NCBI GenBank assembly: GCA_020832105.1
Contig: JAFIFH010000072.1
Span: 1 to 50,129, forward strand
Length of the DNA: 50,129 nucleotides
Origin: Idiomarina sp.
GTDB lineage: Bacteria > Pseudomonadota > Gammaproteobacteria > Enterobacterales > Alteromonadaceae
Direction: 5' to 3'
Shown: positions 23,254-31,844 of the stretch, piece after piece
How positions within the stretch are numbered: position 1 is the first letter of the stretch
Layout: each line of letters starts with the position of its first letter
Translations under genes and position numbers: made by a program
The notes under the pieces: generated by a model
Told to the model about the DNA's origin: nothing
Databases searched by the model: none
Seen by the model: the letters and a program-made list of their open reading frames with translations, nothing else

Positions 23254-23341
23254 GTAAATTCCTCGCATCTTGATTTATCGGCCTTTTATCAGTGTCATTC
23301 GGCACCAGAATTTAAGCATAATGAAAAAAGCAGGAGTTTAC

Positions 23342-25429
23342 ATGCACGCTCGTTCTAAGTTGTCTTTGGGGATTTTACTTGCATTAACACCGCTGGCTCT
23401 GCCACTTAGCGCCACGGCTGAACAGTCAGCTGAAGCGGAGCAACCAAACGGCGAACGCCGGGTGGTGATGCCAGCCATCGAGGTGATTAGCGTAACCGGG
23501 CGTCATGCCGCGCATCGTTATGACGAAACCGGTTCTGTGGTGATTATTTCCAGTGAAGATATTGAACGGGTGCAGCCATTATCCACCGAAGATATTTTAC
23601 GTCGTGTGCCAGGCATTAATGTCAAAAGTGAAGAAGAAACGGGCATTGTGGCAAACTTTGGTATTCGGGGGCTTTCGGCCAGTGAATCCAAATCATTAGT
23701 ACTTGAAGACGGTGTGCCGGTGGCTCCCGGTTTATTCATTGGTAATGATCGCTACTTTAACCCACGCATTCAGCGCATCTCAGGTGTGGAGATCCTCAAA
23801 GGGTCGTCGTCGTTGCGATACGGACCATCGACTATCGGTGGTGTGGTTAACTATCAAACCATCACCCCAGACGACGGTGTTAAGTTGAGCGGTCGCGTTG
23901 GGTCATTCAATATGCGTGAGATGACGGTTGAAGCAGGGAACAGTACTCGCTCAGGCGATGCTTTCGGTGGAGTGGTTGCCACGCATTCACGAAGCGACGG
24001 CTTTATGGACAAAGGCTATGACATGACGGACATCATGTTTAAGTCAGGCGCTGCTTTGAGCAACTCGCAAAGCATTGGCATGAAATTTTCGTATCATGAG
24101 AATGAGGCAAATATTTCCTATCGTGGGTTGCTGCTAGACGATTACCGCGCGGGCGCGACGTATAACCCCGCACCCGATGACTACTACCTGACTGACCGTG
24201 TGGCATTTGATGCTAATCATGAGTGGTTGTTGGGTAACAACATGACCCTCAAAACCATCATATACTGGAGCGATGTGAGCCGTGACTATTGGCGCTATAA
24301 CGTTGACACGGCAGCATCAAATCAAGCAGGGCGCTGGGTCTATACCGATGACTTAACCGGTAATAACCGTTCATTTGAGCGCTACGGCATTGAGTCGCGT
24401 TTAATTTTTGATAATCAGTTACTGAGTTACCCGGCGCAGAGTGAAGTGGGCGTGCGCTTTATGAGTGAAGAGTCTGATGACACGCGCATTCGTGCGACGC
24501 GCCAGGCCGACCGCACGGGGCTCAATGATCGCCACCGTGTTGATTCTGCAGACAGCATCGCTGCCCATGCGCAGACACGAGTCCATTTAACCGATAGTTT
24601 TGCGCTGACACCTGGGATTCGAGTTGAATCTTATCAGCAGCAACAAGTGATTCTGACCCAGAACAATGAATCAGCGAAGACGTCGAACACCGAATACCTG
24701 CCAGGTGTAGGTTTCACCTTTGATGCAAATTCTGACACTCAGTTTTATGGCGGTGTCTATCGCGCCTTCTCACCCGCCACCAACGGCGTGGCACTGGACG
24801 GCTTGACGGACCAGAATCTCGACGGTGAACGCTCGACTAATTTTGAAGCCGGTGTGCGAGGCAATCTGGACCGCTTCAATTATGAAGTGGCGGCCTTCTA
24901 CATGGACTTCAGCAACCAGGTGGTAACCGGTAACACCGACCCGAATTTATCGCAGTCAAATGCGGGCTCTACTGAGCATTATGGCATGGAGTTTTTGCTC
25001 GGTTATGATTTTGGCGCGGGCTTCAGTGCCGACGCAAACACTACCTGGGTGCCGAAATCGCGGTTTATGTCTGGCGAGTTTGACGGGAATCGCTTGCCGT
25101 ACGCACCTGAAATCGTCGCAAACCTGGCATTGAACTATAACTTTGAGAACCTGAAGGCGTCGCTCAGTGCACATCATCGTGGTGAGCAGTACGGTGACCC
25201 CAGCAATCAGGTGGCGTTACCAGAGAACGCTGCTGGCGGTATATGGGGAGGGTTAATGCCCGCTTACACAGTGTATGATTTCACCACCCAGTATGCGGTC
25301 AACAATCAGTTATCAGTGTTTGGTTCAGTCAAGAACCTGACAGACAAGCGTTACATTGCGGGTTTGCGTCAGGGGATCTACGTGGGCCCCGAGCGCTCGT
25401 TTGAAGTAGGTGTGCGTTACAGCTTCTAA
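23342..25429 (+). CDS. TonB-dependent outer-membrane receptor (iron/siderophore type)
   Basis: 695 aa. Signal peptide MHARSKLSLGILLALTPLAL to ATAE; TonB-box-like segment IEVISVTG; plug domain with TEDILRRVPGINV, RGLSASESKSLVLEDGVPV and VEILKGSSSLRYGPSTIGG; then the 22-strand barrel ending with FEVGVRYSF, a proper C-terminal aromatic. The plug layout is like FecA-type Fe(III)-dicitrate receptors, but ligand cannot be set from sequence. ATG 23342 is 5 nt after AGGAG; upstream in-frame starts at 23270 and 23321 are less likely. Two Fur boxes precede it. No TonB/ExbBD, ABC importer or biosynthesis genes are nearby. Confidence 0.92.
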   Translation: MHARSKLSLGILLALTPLALPLSATAEQSAEAEQPNGERRVVMPAIEVISVTGRHAAHRYDETGSVVIISSEDIERVQPLSTEDILRRVPGINVKSEEETGIVANFGIRGLSASESKSLVLEDGVPVAPGLFIGNDRYFNPRIQRISGVEILKGSSSLRYGPSTIGGVVNYQTITPDDGVKLSGRVGSFNMREMTVEAGNSTRSGDAFGGVVATHSRSDGFMDKGYDMTDIMFKSGAALSNSQSIGMKFSYHENEANISYRGLLLDDYRAGATYNPAPDDYYLTDRVAFDANHEWLLGNNMTLKTIIYWSDVSRDYWRYNVDTAASNQAGRWVYTDDLTGNNRSFERYGIESRLIFDNQLLSYPAQSEVGVRFMSEESDDTRIRATRQADRTGLNDRHRVDSADSIAAHAQTRVHLTDSFALTPGIRVESYQQQQVILTQNNESAKTSNTEYLPGVGFTFDANSDTQFYGGVYRAFSPATNGVALDGLTDQNLDGERSTNFEAGVRGNLDRFNYEVAAFYMDFSNQVVTGNTDPNLSQSNAGSTEHYGMEFLLGYDFGAGFSADANTTWVPKSRFMSGEFDGNRLPYAPEIVANLALNYNFENLKASLSAHHRGEQYGDPSNQVALPENAAGGIWGGLMPAYTVYDFTTQYAVNNQLSVFGSVKNLTDKRYIAGLRQGIYVGPERSFEVGVRYSF

Positions 25430-25553
25430 AGTGGGGCGGTGGTTAACGGCGAAACACCGGGATAGGGGCTTCGAAACTGGCAGAATCGGAAATTTTTTAC
25501 CATAGTTGTCTTTCACTTGCGGTTTTAAGCTGAAACGAGGAGAAAGACTCGCT

Positions 25554-25991
25554 ATGACAATTTTCGAAGAGCTACGTGTTGACCATGATAAACAGCGTGC
25601 TTTGATTGAGCAGTTAGAACAAACTCACGGCGACGAAGAAGAGCGGCGCGACCGGTTTGCGCAGCTCAAGGTTCAGTTGAAGCACCATGCGACCGAAGAG
25701 GAACGCTATTTTTATGTCCCGCTGATTGAGCATGATGCAACGGTAGAGATGTCTCGCCACGGTATTGCAGAGCATCACCAACTGGATGAGTTGCTCGAAG
25801 AGTTGGAAGAGATGGATATGGCCTCACCAGGTTGGGCATTACGCTTTAAAGCGCTGAAAGATAAAATGCTGCATCATTTTGAAGATGAAGAGCAAAGCTT
25901 TTTTCAGCACGCTGGCAAAATTTTTAGTGAGAGCATGAAAACCTCCCTTGGCAAAGAATACCGCCAGGCAATGAGTGATAATGGCATTTAA
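25554..25991 (+). CDS. Hemerythrin-like HHE domain protein
   Basis: 145 aa, cytosolic, helical. Histidine/acid pairs of a diiron four-helix bundle are in place: VDHDKQR, LKHHATEEERYFYVPLIEHD, IAEHHQLDELLEEL and LHHFEDEEQSFF. Such proteins bind O2 or NO or sense iron/redox state. ATG 25554 fits the family N-terminus; AGGAG at 25538-25542 is rather far (11 nt). Downstream of the iron-regulated receptor by 124 bp, so an iron link is possible but unproved. Confidence 0.88.
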   Translation: MTIFEELRVDHDKQRALIEQLEQTHGDEEERRDRFAQLKVQLKHHATEEERYFYVPLIEHDATVEMSRHGIAEHHQLDELLEELEEMDMASPGWALRFKALKDKMLHHFEDEEQSFFQHAGKIFSESMKTSLGKEYRQAMSDNGI

Positions 25992-25998
25992 CTGTATC

Positions 25999-26022
25999 AG
26001 GGCTGAGCATCTGCTTAGCCCT
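25999..26022 (+). terminator. Terminator after the hemerythrin gene
   Basis: AGGGCTGAGCA and TGCTTAGCCCT, 11 pairs with one G-T, followed by ATTCCTTTCTT. Confidence 0.65.
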
Positions 26023-26089
26023 ATTCCTTTCTTCAACCCTTGCTTACCCCCAATAAAATAGCGCTCTTCGCTTACAAAGCTTCCTCCAT

Positions 26090-26104
26090 GTAACAATCTG
26101 TTAC
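26090..26104. promoter_or_regulatory. Small dyad upstream of the second serine hydrolase gene
   Basis: GTAACA-ATC-TGTTAC, perfect 6-bp arms, 100 bp before the start at 26204. Operator-like; protein unknown. Confidence 0.35.
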
Positions 26105-26203
26105 TTAAAATTTCCCCATTGCTGATTTTTCGCTCTATGATTTACACATTCAGGACTAAGTCATAGCAGTCTTTAGCAGGTTAATTATCTAGAGGATTTT
26201 CTC

Positions 26204-27892
26204 ATGGGCATGTTGAAATCAATGCCGCTAAGGGTGAGCAGTCGGATGATGCTGAGCACCATACTGGCCGTCGCCTGTCTGTTTCAGGCGTCAGCACAGG
26301 ACACTGCGGGCCACAATATGACTGACCAGGTGCCAGCCGCTATGCACGGGCAGTGGCGCGGGGTCATCGAGGTTCAGGACGGGGTGTATTTGTCGCTGGG
26401 GCTGAATATTTCTGCGGCAGGGATCACCCTGGATAGCCCCAACCAGGGTATGTTTGAGCGGGCTCCGACGGAGTTTACCGTGACTGAGCGCGCAGTGACT
26501 TTCATTGACCAAGGGTTGGGCGCGCGCTACGAAGGCGAACTTGAAGATGGCGTGTTGGCGGGTACTTTTCATCAGGCCCGGGCCTTACCTTTGCGTATGT
26601 ATCGCCTGACCGAGCATGATCAACAGCGGCTCGCCTTTGAAGGCACTTATCAGGGCGACCTGCAAGTCAATGCGCAGACCGCATTACCACTGCGCCTGAA
26701 TATCGCTGTGCTGCATGCTGAAGACGCCCATGGCCCTTATTTGGCAACGCTGGACAGTCCTGCGCAGCAAGCATTTGGTCTGCCGGTGGAGAACCTTCAG
26801 GCAAGTGATGAACAACTGAGCTTCGAGTCAGCGATGATTAGTGCGACGTATCAGGGGCAAGGCAGCGATGGCCGCTATGAAGGTACCTTTATCCAGGGTA
26901 TGCCGTACCCACTGACATTACAAAAAGTCAGTGATGACAAACCCTTGGTGGACATTAGCAAGCCTGATGCTGGTGAGCAGGGTGGGGCCATGGCGACCTT
27001 GAAGCGCAATGCACAAGGCGAGATTGATATTGAGCAATCGTTTTTTCAAGGCCATGACCAACACAGTCAATATGAAATTGGCTCGGTCACCAAGACCATG
27101 GTGGCTTTTTTGCTGGCAAAGCTGGCTGAAGACAGCGTGGTTAACGAGGACGATGCGGTGAATCAGTGGTTTGCGGAGGCGGACGAATCAATTACGCTGG
27201 CATCGCTCGCCACTCACCACAGTGGTTTGCCCCGTTTACCAGCAAACCTGTTTGACGGAGCTAATGCACAGGACCCCTATGCTCACTTTAGCGAGCAGGA
27301 TTTACGCGATGCGTTAAGCCGCACCACACTGAAGGTACAGGACTATGAATATTCCAATTATGGTTTTGGCCTGCTTGCTGAAGCGCTGGGCAAAGCGGCA
27401 CAGCAGTCGTTTGCCGAGTTGTTAGACAGTCAGCTATTTACCCCACTGGGCATGGATAATAGCTATGTGGCGATGACGGACACGGACGCTGGCGAGCACT
27501 TTATTCAGGGCCATGATTCTCTGGGGCAGGCGGCGGGTGCCTGGCATTTTCAGGCATTAGCTGGTGCAGGTGCGGTGGTCTCTGACCTGGCTGACATGCA
27601 GGCGTACGTCGCATTTATGATGAACCTGGCAGCCGACGACCAAGCGCTTGCCCAGCGCTTATTGAAAGTTCGCTATCCAATCATGGAGTGTTGCGAGCAA
27701 GCTCTGGGGTGGGTCTTACAGGAAGATCCGCAGGGTCGAATGACAGTCTGGCATAATGGCCAAACAGGCGGTTATAGTGCTTTTGTCGGCTTTTATCTGG
27801 ATGGCTCAGCTGGGCTGGTGTTGTTGAACGCACAAAGTGCAGACCATACCGCTGAGATGCTCGATCAGCTATGGGAACTTGCCAGCGATTAA
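26204..27892 (+). CDS. Exported serine hydrolase with duplicated N-terminal domain
   Basis: 562 aa. Signal peptide to about residue 31 (LAVACLFQASAQ). Residues 45-240 hold two copies of a beta-rich unit: GQWRGVIEVQDGVYLSLGLN with ITLDSPNQG, and GTYQGDLQVNAQTALPLRLN with ATLDSPAQQ. From about 270 the class C beta-lactamase-like domain follows: SxxK motif SVTK in YEIGSVTKTMV, Tyr motif YSN in YEYSNYGFG, and HNGQTGGYSAF as the third motif. Likely a periplasmic D-alanyl or ester hydrolase; substrate unknown. Its 3' end overlaps the convergent hydrolase gene by 24 bp. Confidence 0.83.
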   Translation: MGMLKSMPLRVSSRMMLSTILAVACLFQASAQDTAGHNMTDQVPAAMHGQWRGVIEVQDGVYLSLGLNISAAGITLDSPNQGMFERAPTEFTVTERAVTFIDQGLGARYEGELEDGVLAGTFHQARALPLRMYRLTEHDQQRLAFEGTYQGDLQVNAQTALPLRLNIAVLHAEDAHGPYLATLDSPAQQAFGLPVENLQASDEQLSFESAMISATYQGQGSDGRYEGTFIQGMPYPLTLQKVSDDKPLVDISKPDAGEQGGAMATLKRNAQGEIDIEQSFFQGHDQHSQYEIGSVTKTMVAFLLAKLAEDSVVNEDDAVNQWFAEADESITLASLATHHSGLPRLPANLFDGANAQDPYAHFSEQDLRDALSRTTLKVQDYEYSNYGFGLLAEALGKAAQQSFAELLDSQLFTPLGMDNSYVAMTDTDAGEHFIQGHDSLGQAAGAWHFQALAGAGAVVSDLADMQAYVAFMMNLAADDQALAQRLLKVRYPIMECCEQALGWVLQEDPQGRMTVWHNGQTGGYSAFVGFYLDGSAGLVLLNAQSADHTAEMLDQLWELASD

Positions 27893-28579
27893 AAACGCAT
27901 GGATCAGGGCGGATGTGGCTGGTTGTTTGTGGATATGCTTATGATCAAAGGGCAGTTCAACCAATTCATCAGCGTCATCCGCATCAACCGAGGCCACCTC
28001 CACGTGGCCATCATTGGGTCCGCTGAGTAAACGGCCGAACAAGCCTCCACTTTGGTTACCCGCAATTAAACCAAGCTTGAAGTCCCGCTGAACAGGGAGT
28101 GGCTGATAGCCGGCCTCAGGCAGCAGTGCGCTAATCGGTTTAAACGCTCGCCTGTAACCTGGAATACGCAATGCATAGTCAGCCAGCCGAGAGCCTCGAT
28201 GGGGTGTTGCGATAAATACGCAATGACCTATGTTGATGGCACGGTGTGGCGCCGCAAAGGTTAACCTTTGCGTGCTCTGACGCCAGTATCGATGAATAAA
28301 CTGGCGCGTGATCAGGCCGCCCATACTGTGACAGACAAAGTGCACTGGTAAATCCAGCAGGCTTGCGTAGCGTTTATCATTCATTACCAGGCGCATTTGC
28401 TGGTGCAACGCATGGACACAGGCATTCATATCACCGAATAACGTTGGTAAGTTGGCTGCGACGCAGGTCCAGCCGGCTTGGGTCAGCTGTGCCTTCAGGT
28501 AACGCATATCCCGCGCTTTTTTATTAAAACCATGAACCAGAACCACGATGCCCAGTGTTTTCTTACTTGATTCACTCAC
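27869..28579 (-). CDS. Lipase-like alpha/beta hydrolase
   Basis: 236 aa. Oxyanion motif VVLVHGFNKK and nucleophile elbow CHSMGGLITRQF; Ser in the G/C-H-S-M-G pattern is typical of PGAP1/esterase-lipase proteins. Later TPHRGSRLADY and an Asp/His-rich C-terminus (DGHVEVASVD, DHKHIHKQ) can supply the acid and histidine. No signal peptide, so probably cytosolic. Start is GTG 28579 with GAGG 7 nt upstream. Convergent with, and 24 bp overlapping, the serine hydrolase gene. Confidence 0.82.
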   Translation of the reverse strand: MSESSKKTLGIVVLVHGFNKKARDMRYLKAQLTQAGWTCVAANLPTLFGDMNACVHALHQQMRLVMNDKRYASLLDLPVHFVCHSMGGLITRQFIHRYWRQSTQRLTFAAPHRAINIGHCVFIATPHRGSRLADYALRIPGYRRAFKPISALLPEAGYQPLPVQRDFKLGLIAGNQSGGLFGRLLSGPNDGHVEVASVDADDADELVELPFDHKHIHKQPATSALIHAFLIAGKFP

Positions 28580-28728
28580 GCTTGAACCTCAGCCGCTAAA
28601 AAAGAGTCTTGATGAACTTTTATAGATGCTTCATCGTTATCATCAAGTAACCGAAAGTGACAGTATACAAGCTACGCTGTCAATGAAGCAGGGGCCGTAC
28701 TGGTCCTGTTCAATAATGAAGGAAAATT

Positions 28729-29568
28729 ATGTCAGACACTACCTATAACCCACCAAAAGTTTGGCAATGGGATGCCAACAGCGGCGGTAAATTTGCCAAT
28801 ATTAATCGCCCGATTGCAGGCTCCACGCATGAAAAGGCACTACCAAAGGGCAAGCACCCATTGCAACTGCATTCCCTGGCGACTCCAAACGGGGTAAAAG
28901 TCACCGTATTGCTTGAGGAGCTGCTGGCTGCAGGGCATCGCGAAGCGGAATACGATGCCTATGCGGTTAATATTATGGAAGGAGAGCAGTTTGGCAGTGG
29001 CTTTACTGAGATTAACCCTAACTCTAAAATTCCGGCACTATTGGACACGAGTACGTCGCCACCAACCCGGGTTTTCGAGTCAGGCTCGATTATGTTGTAT
29101 CTGGCAGAGAAGTTTAACGCTTTTATTCCCCAGCAAGCAGCCGCTCGCACGGAGTGCCTAAACTGGCTATTTTGGCAAATGGGCAGTGCGCCAATTCTTG
29201 GTGGTGGCTTTGGCCACTTCTACGCCTATGCGCCTGAAAAATATGAGTATCCAATTAATCGCTATACGATGGAAGTGAAGCGCCAGTTGGATGTACTGGA
29301 TCGGCAGCTTGCCAGGCACACCTATATTGCAGGTGACGAATACACGATTGCGGATATGGCGATTTGGCCCTGGTATGGCGCGCTGGTGCTAAATGAAGTG
29401 TACGAAGCGGCTGAGTTTCTTGCTGCGGACAGCTATACGCACGTGCAACGTTGGGCAAAAGACATCGCACAACGGCCGGCGGTACAGCGTGGTAAGAGAG
29501 TCAATAAAGTCTGGGGGGAGGAGAGTGAGCAGCTACAAGAGCGCCATGCTCGCACCGATTTTGATTAA
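28729..29568 (+). CDS. yghU: Glutathione transferase-like disulfide-bond reductase YghU
   Basis: 279 aa. Near-identical blocks to E. coli YghU: the N-terminal arm KVWQWDANSGGKFANINRP, glutathione site NPNSKIPALLD and ESGSIMLYLAEKF, and GGGFGHFYAYAP, AGDEYTIADMAIWPW, ERHARTDF at the end. YghU binds two glutathiones and reduces small disulfides in the cytosol. AAGGAAAATT precedes the ATG. Monocistronic. Confidence 0.95.
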   Translation: MSDTTYNPPKVWQWDANSGGKFANINRPIAGSTHEKALPKGKHPLQLHSLATPNGVKVTVLLEELLAAGHREAEYDAYAVNIMEGEQFGSGFTEINPNSKIPALLDTSTSPPTRVFESGSIMLYLAEKFNAFIPQQAAARTECLNWLFWQMGSAPILGGGFGHFYAYAPEKYEYPINRYTMEVKRQLDVLDRQLARHTYIAGDEYTIADMAIWPWYGALVLNEVYEAAEFLAADSYTHVQRWAKDIAQRPAVQRGKRVNKVWGEESEQLQERHARTDFD

Positions 29569-29909
29569 AATTATACAAGTAAAAGTTATGTTTTGGTTGT
29601 TTTTAATCACCATAAAGGATTAGCCCAAGCGTAATTATTTAAAACTGTAATCTTCATAAGGCGTTATATTTGATAGGTTTTTGCCGCTGATTGCAGCAAT
29701 TAGTAAGGTTGAAATCAGCCTAAAATACGATTGTTAAGACCTTCAGAGCACATAAACTTGCAGTGGAAGTGGGGGTCGTGAACTGCGACTCTCCGCTTCA
29801 AAACCTGAGTTAATAGGCAGCAAGTCAGTAGGTTAGATATATTGAATGCGTACTAAGTTGTCTGCTTTGCTCGGTCAATTAATAACAATAGCGGCAAGGA
29901 AATATCAAT
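29569..29909. other. AT-rich intergenic region upstream of the large curlin gene
   Basis: 341 bp, no gene. Possible -10 TATATT at 29838-29843; imperfect hairpin around 29765-29800 (GAAG...GGTCG with CGACTC...CTTC). The length suits a regulated biofilm-type promoter; no CsgD site recognised. Confidence 0.45.
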
Positions 29910-31100
29910 ATGTGCTCTCTTACTTTAAAAAAATCTAATCTGGCTGTGGCTATTTCGCTCGCAACACTGGCTTCTGCTGCGTTGAGCAGCGCAGCCTTCG
30001 CGAACACCGCAGATCTTGAACAAATAGGCACTGCGAACCAGGCAACGCTGACCCAAATTGGTGTTGCGCAATCGATTCTGGCAACTCAGTTAAATGTCGA
30101 AAACCAATTGTCTGCCACCCAGGCGGGCGAAGGCTCGGACCTCATTACCCTTCAGGACGGCTATCAAAACGATGCTGTGACCTGGCAACAAGGGGACTCC
30201 AATTCATTGGCACTGACCCAGCTTGGATTGTTTAACTTTGCTGATTATTATTTAATTGGCTCTGGCGGCAGTGGTTTTATCCTTCAACAAGGTACTGATA
30301 ATCAGGCGGTGGCCGAGATTTACGGTGATGGTAGCGTGATCGAGATCGAGCAATTTGGCTCTGATAACGCTGCAGACGCGTATATCGACGGCGACAATAA
30401 TGGCTTTTCAGCCTACCAAAGTGGCAACTTAAACCAAAGCTGGGGCATGGTCGACTTTGGTTATGACAACTCAATTACCACTTGGCAAAGTGGTCAGGAA
30501 AACTACTCTGACGTGACCATTCTGAACCGCTTAGGGAGTGGCACTGACTCTATTGATAACCATATTTATGTGGTGCAAGACGGTGACCGCAACGTCAGTA
30601 ATATCCTGATGCGCGGCATTGGCAATGACGTGCAGTCATATCAATACGGCTTGGATAACAACGTGGATATTGAACAGCGTTATTATGGCGGTACCTACAT
30701 TTTTAGTATGCAAGACGGTTCAGAAAACGACCTGCAACTTGAAGTTCGCGGTGTAAACAATAGTTACAGCGGCTATCAAGCAGGCAACGAGAACAGTGTA
30801 GAGCTCGATATGTTCTCAAATCGTGGTGATGTGACCGTTGAACAGGGTGGGCAATTCAATAGCCTAAGCCTGCTGCTTAGCAACCTTGATAACCACGCGT
30901 ATATCACCCAGTTTGGTGACTCTAACCGTGTCGAAGGTTTGTCTGGTGGTGCACTTGAAATGGGTGGCTCAGATGGCCTGCTGAATGTATTCCAGAACGG
31001 CATGGGGAACCTGGTGCAAGGTATTCAGTTATCTGACAGCAGCTCTATTTCTGTGACTCAAATCGGTAATATGAATACTGCGGTGGTGGCTCAGTACTAG
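29910..31100 (+). CDS. Large curlin-repeat secreted protein (amyloid-type)
   Basis: 396 aa. Signal peptide 1-31 (AVAISLATLASAALSSAAFA). The mature part is Gln/Asn/Gly-rich with curlin-like repeats about every 20-25 residues, e.g. DLEQIGTANQATLTQIG, QQGDSNSLALTQLG, VQDGDRNVSNI, EQGGQFNSLSLLL and TQFGDSNR. The end ISVTQIGNMNTAVVAQY is the classic CsgA/CsgB-type repeat. It is much longer than CsgA and more degenerate in the middle, where acidic and aromatic residues replace the usual pattern. Such proteins leave through CsgG and polymerise outside. RBS AAGGAAAT is upstream. Converges on a second, shorter curlin gene. Confidence 0.8.
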   Translation: MCSLTLKKSNLAVAISLATLASAALSSAAFANTADLEQIGTANQATLTQIGVAQSILATQLNVENQLSATQAGEGSDLITLQDGYQNDAVTWQQGDSNSLALTQLGLFNFADYYLIGSGGSGFILQQGTDNQAVAEIYGDGSVIEIEQFGSDNAADAYIDGDNNGFSAYQSGNLNQSWGMVDFGYDNSITTWQSGQENYSDVTILNRLGSGTDSIDNHIYVVQDGDRNVSNILMRGIGNDVQSYQYGLDNNVDIEQRYYGGTYIFSMQDGSENDLQLEVRGVNNSYSGYQAGNENSVELDMFSNRGDVTVEQGGQFNSLSLLLSNLDNHAYITQFGDSNRVEGLSGGALEMGGSDGLLNVFQNGMGNLVQGIQLSDSSSISVTQIGNMNTAVVAQY

Positions 31101-31195
31101 TCGCTCAGCATGCATCAAACATGACACAGGTTTTGGAAACTATGAAACACATGTGCTGATGTATGCCGTAATAAACATAGTATGTCCCCATTCAT

Positions 31196-31229
31196 AAAAC
31201 CCCAGCCATTGTTGATGGTCTGGGGTTTT
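31196..31229. terminator. Bidirectional terminator between the two curlin genes
   Basis: AAAACCCCAGCCAT / ATGGTCTGGGGTTTT with a one-base bulge and a TGTTG loop; A-run on one side and T-run on the other, so it works for both convergent genes. Confidence 0.85.
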
Positions 31230-31292
31230 ATTTGCAGAAAATGGAAGGCAGCTGGCTGCTATGCCAGCGCGACCTTGCAAGAAGGGTTGGCC

Positions 31293-31739
31293 TTACCGTT
31301 GAATAATGGTCGCCGTATTACCCTGGCCCAGCTGAGTCACATTGATACTGCTGTTGGCACTCATTTGCATCGCAAACACCTGATTACCGATACCGTTCTG
31401 AATGATATCAAGCTGACTATGATGCCCGCTCATAGTGAGAGCAGGCGCCCCATTCACGCCTGCAACCAGATTCGAGCTTCCTTGTTGAAAAATATTCGCG
31501 GCAACATTATTTGCCTGGACAAGAAGGTTAATGTTGTTCAATTCACCGCGTTGTTGAAGCAACACCTGATTGTCATCTCCTTGATTAAACAACTCAATGT
31601 GATTGTCGATATCGGTATCGGTATCGGTATCGCTTAGCGCGGCGGCAGGCATTGCAATGACTGCAAGTAATGCGGCAGCTATAACACTGAAGCCAAGCTT
31701 GCGGCGGCATACTGGAGTAAGATGATTGAGTGTGTGCAT
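31293..31739 (-). CDS. Short curlin-repeat protein (CsgB/minor-subunit-like)
   Basis: 148 aa. Signal peptide 1-35 (KLGFSVIAAALLAVIAMPAA). Directly after it the protein has an acidic DTDTDTD tract coded by a hexanucleotide repeat, then curlin repeats NQGDDNQVLLQQRGELNNIN, FQQGSSNLVAG, IQNGIGNQVFAM and a terminal SSINVTQLGQGNTATIIQR. The C-terminal repeat closely resembles that of the large gene (SSISVTQIGNMNTAVVAQY), which suggests the two form a major/minor or nucleator pair. No csgC, D, E, F or G is in the window. Confidence 0.8.
   Translation of the reverse strand: MHTLNHLTPVCRRKLGFSVIAAALLAVIAMPAAALSDTDTDTDIDNHIELFNQGDDNQVLLQQRGELNNINLLVQANNVAANIFQQGSSNLVAGVNGAPALTMSGHHSQLDIIQNGIGNQVFAMQMSANSSINVTQLGQGNTATIIQR
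31609..31632 (-). repeat. Hexanucleotide tandem repeat in the short curlin gene
   Basis: About four copies of TATCGG (CGATATCGG TATCGG TATCGG TATCG), coding (Asp-Thr)n just after the signal peptide. Six-base units keep the frame, so only linker length would vary. Confidence 0.7.
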
Positions 31740-31759
31740 GGGTCCGTCCTGGTTCTAAT

Positions 31760-31835
31760 GGGTGATATGTACGACTTAGATACTAGAACTTTTAGGTTGC
31801 TCACCCTATCACCCACTAGTACTAATTTTGTACTA
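31760..31835 (-). promoter_or_regulatory. Repeat cluster in the short curlin gene promoter region
   Basis: GGGTGATA at 31760 and its complement TATCACCC at 31807, an extra TCACCC at 31801, and TAGTAC-N7-GTACTA at 31817-31835, all within the 105 bp between the curlin gene and the chemoreceptor stop. Reads as a regulated promoter; the protein is unknown. Confidence 0.4.
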
Positions 31836-31844
31836 TTTAAGCAA

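Larger units (their letters stand above)
22896..23341. other. Control region between small membrane genes and TonB receptor
   Basis: 446 bp with no intact gene. It holds two Fur-type sites close to the receptor gene, a 12-bp palindrome GCTGAGCTCAGC around 23163, and at 23027-23113 a minus-strand open stretch of only about 28 codons that may be a gene remnant. Nothing else recognised. Confidence 0.5.

Noticed and set aside
31609..31632. CRISPR-like or phase-variable repeat
   Set aside because: Unit is 6 bp, contiguous and in frame; neither spacers nor frame switching are possible.
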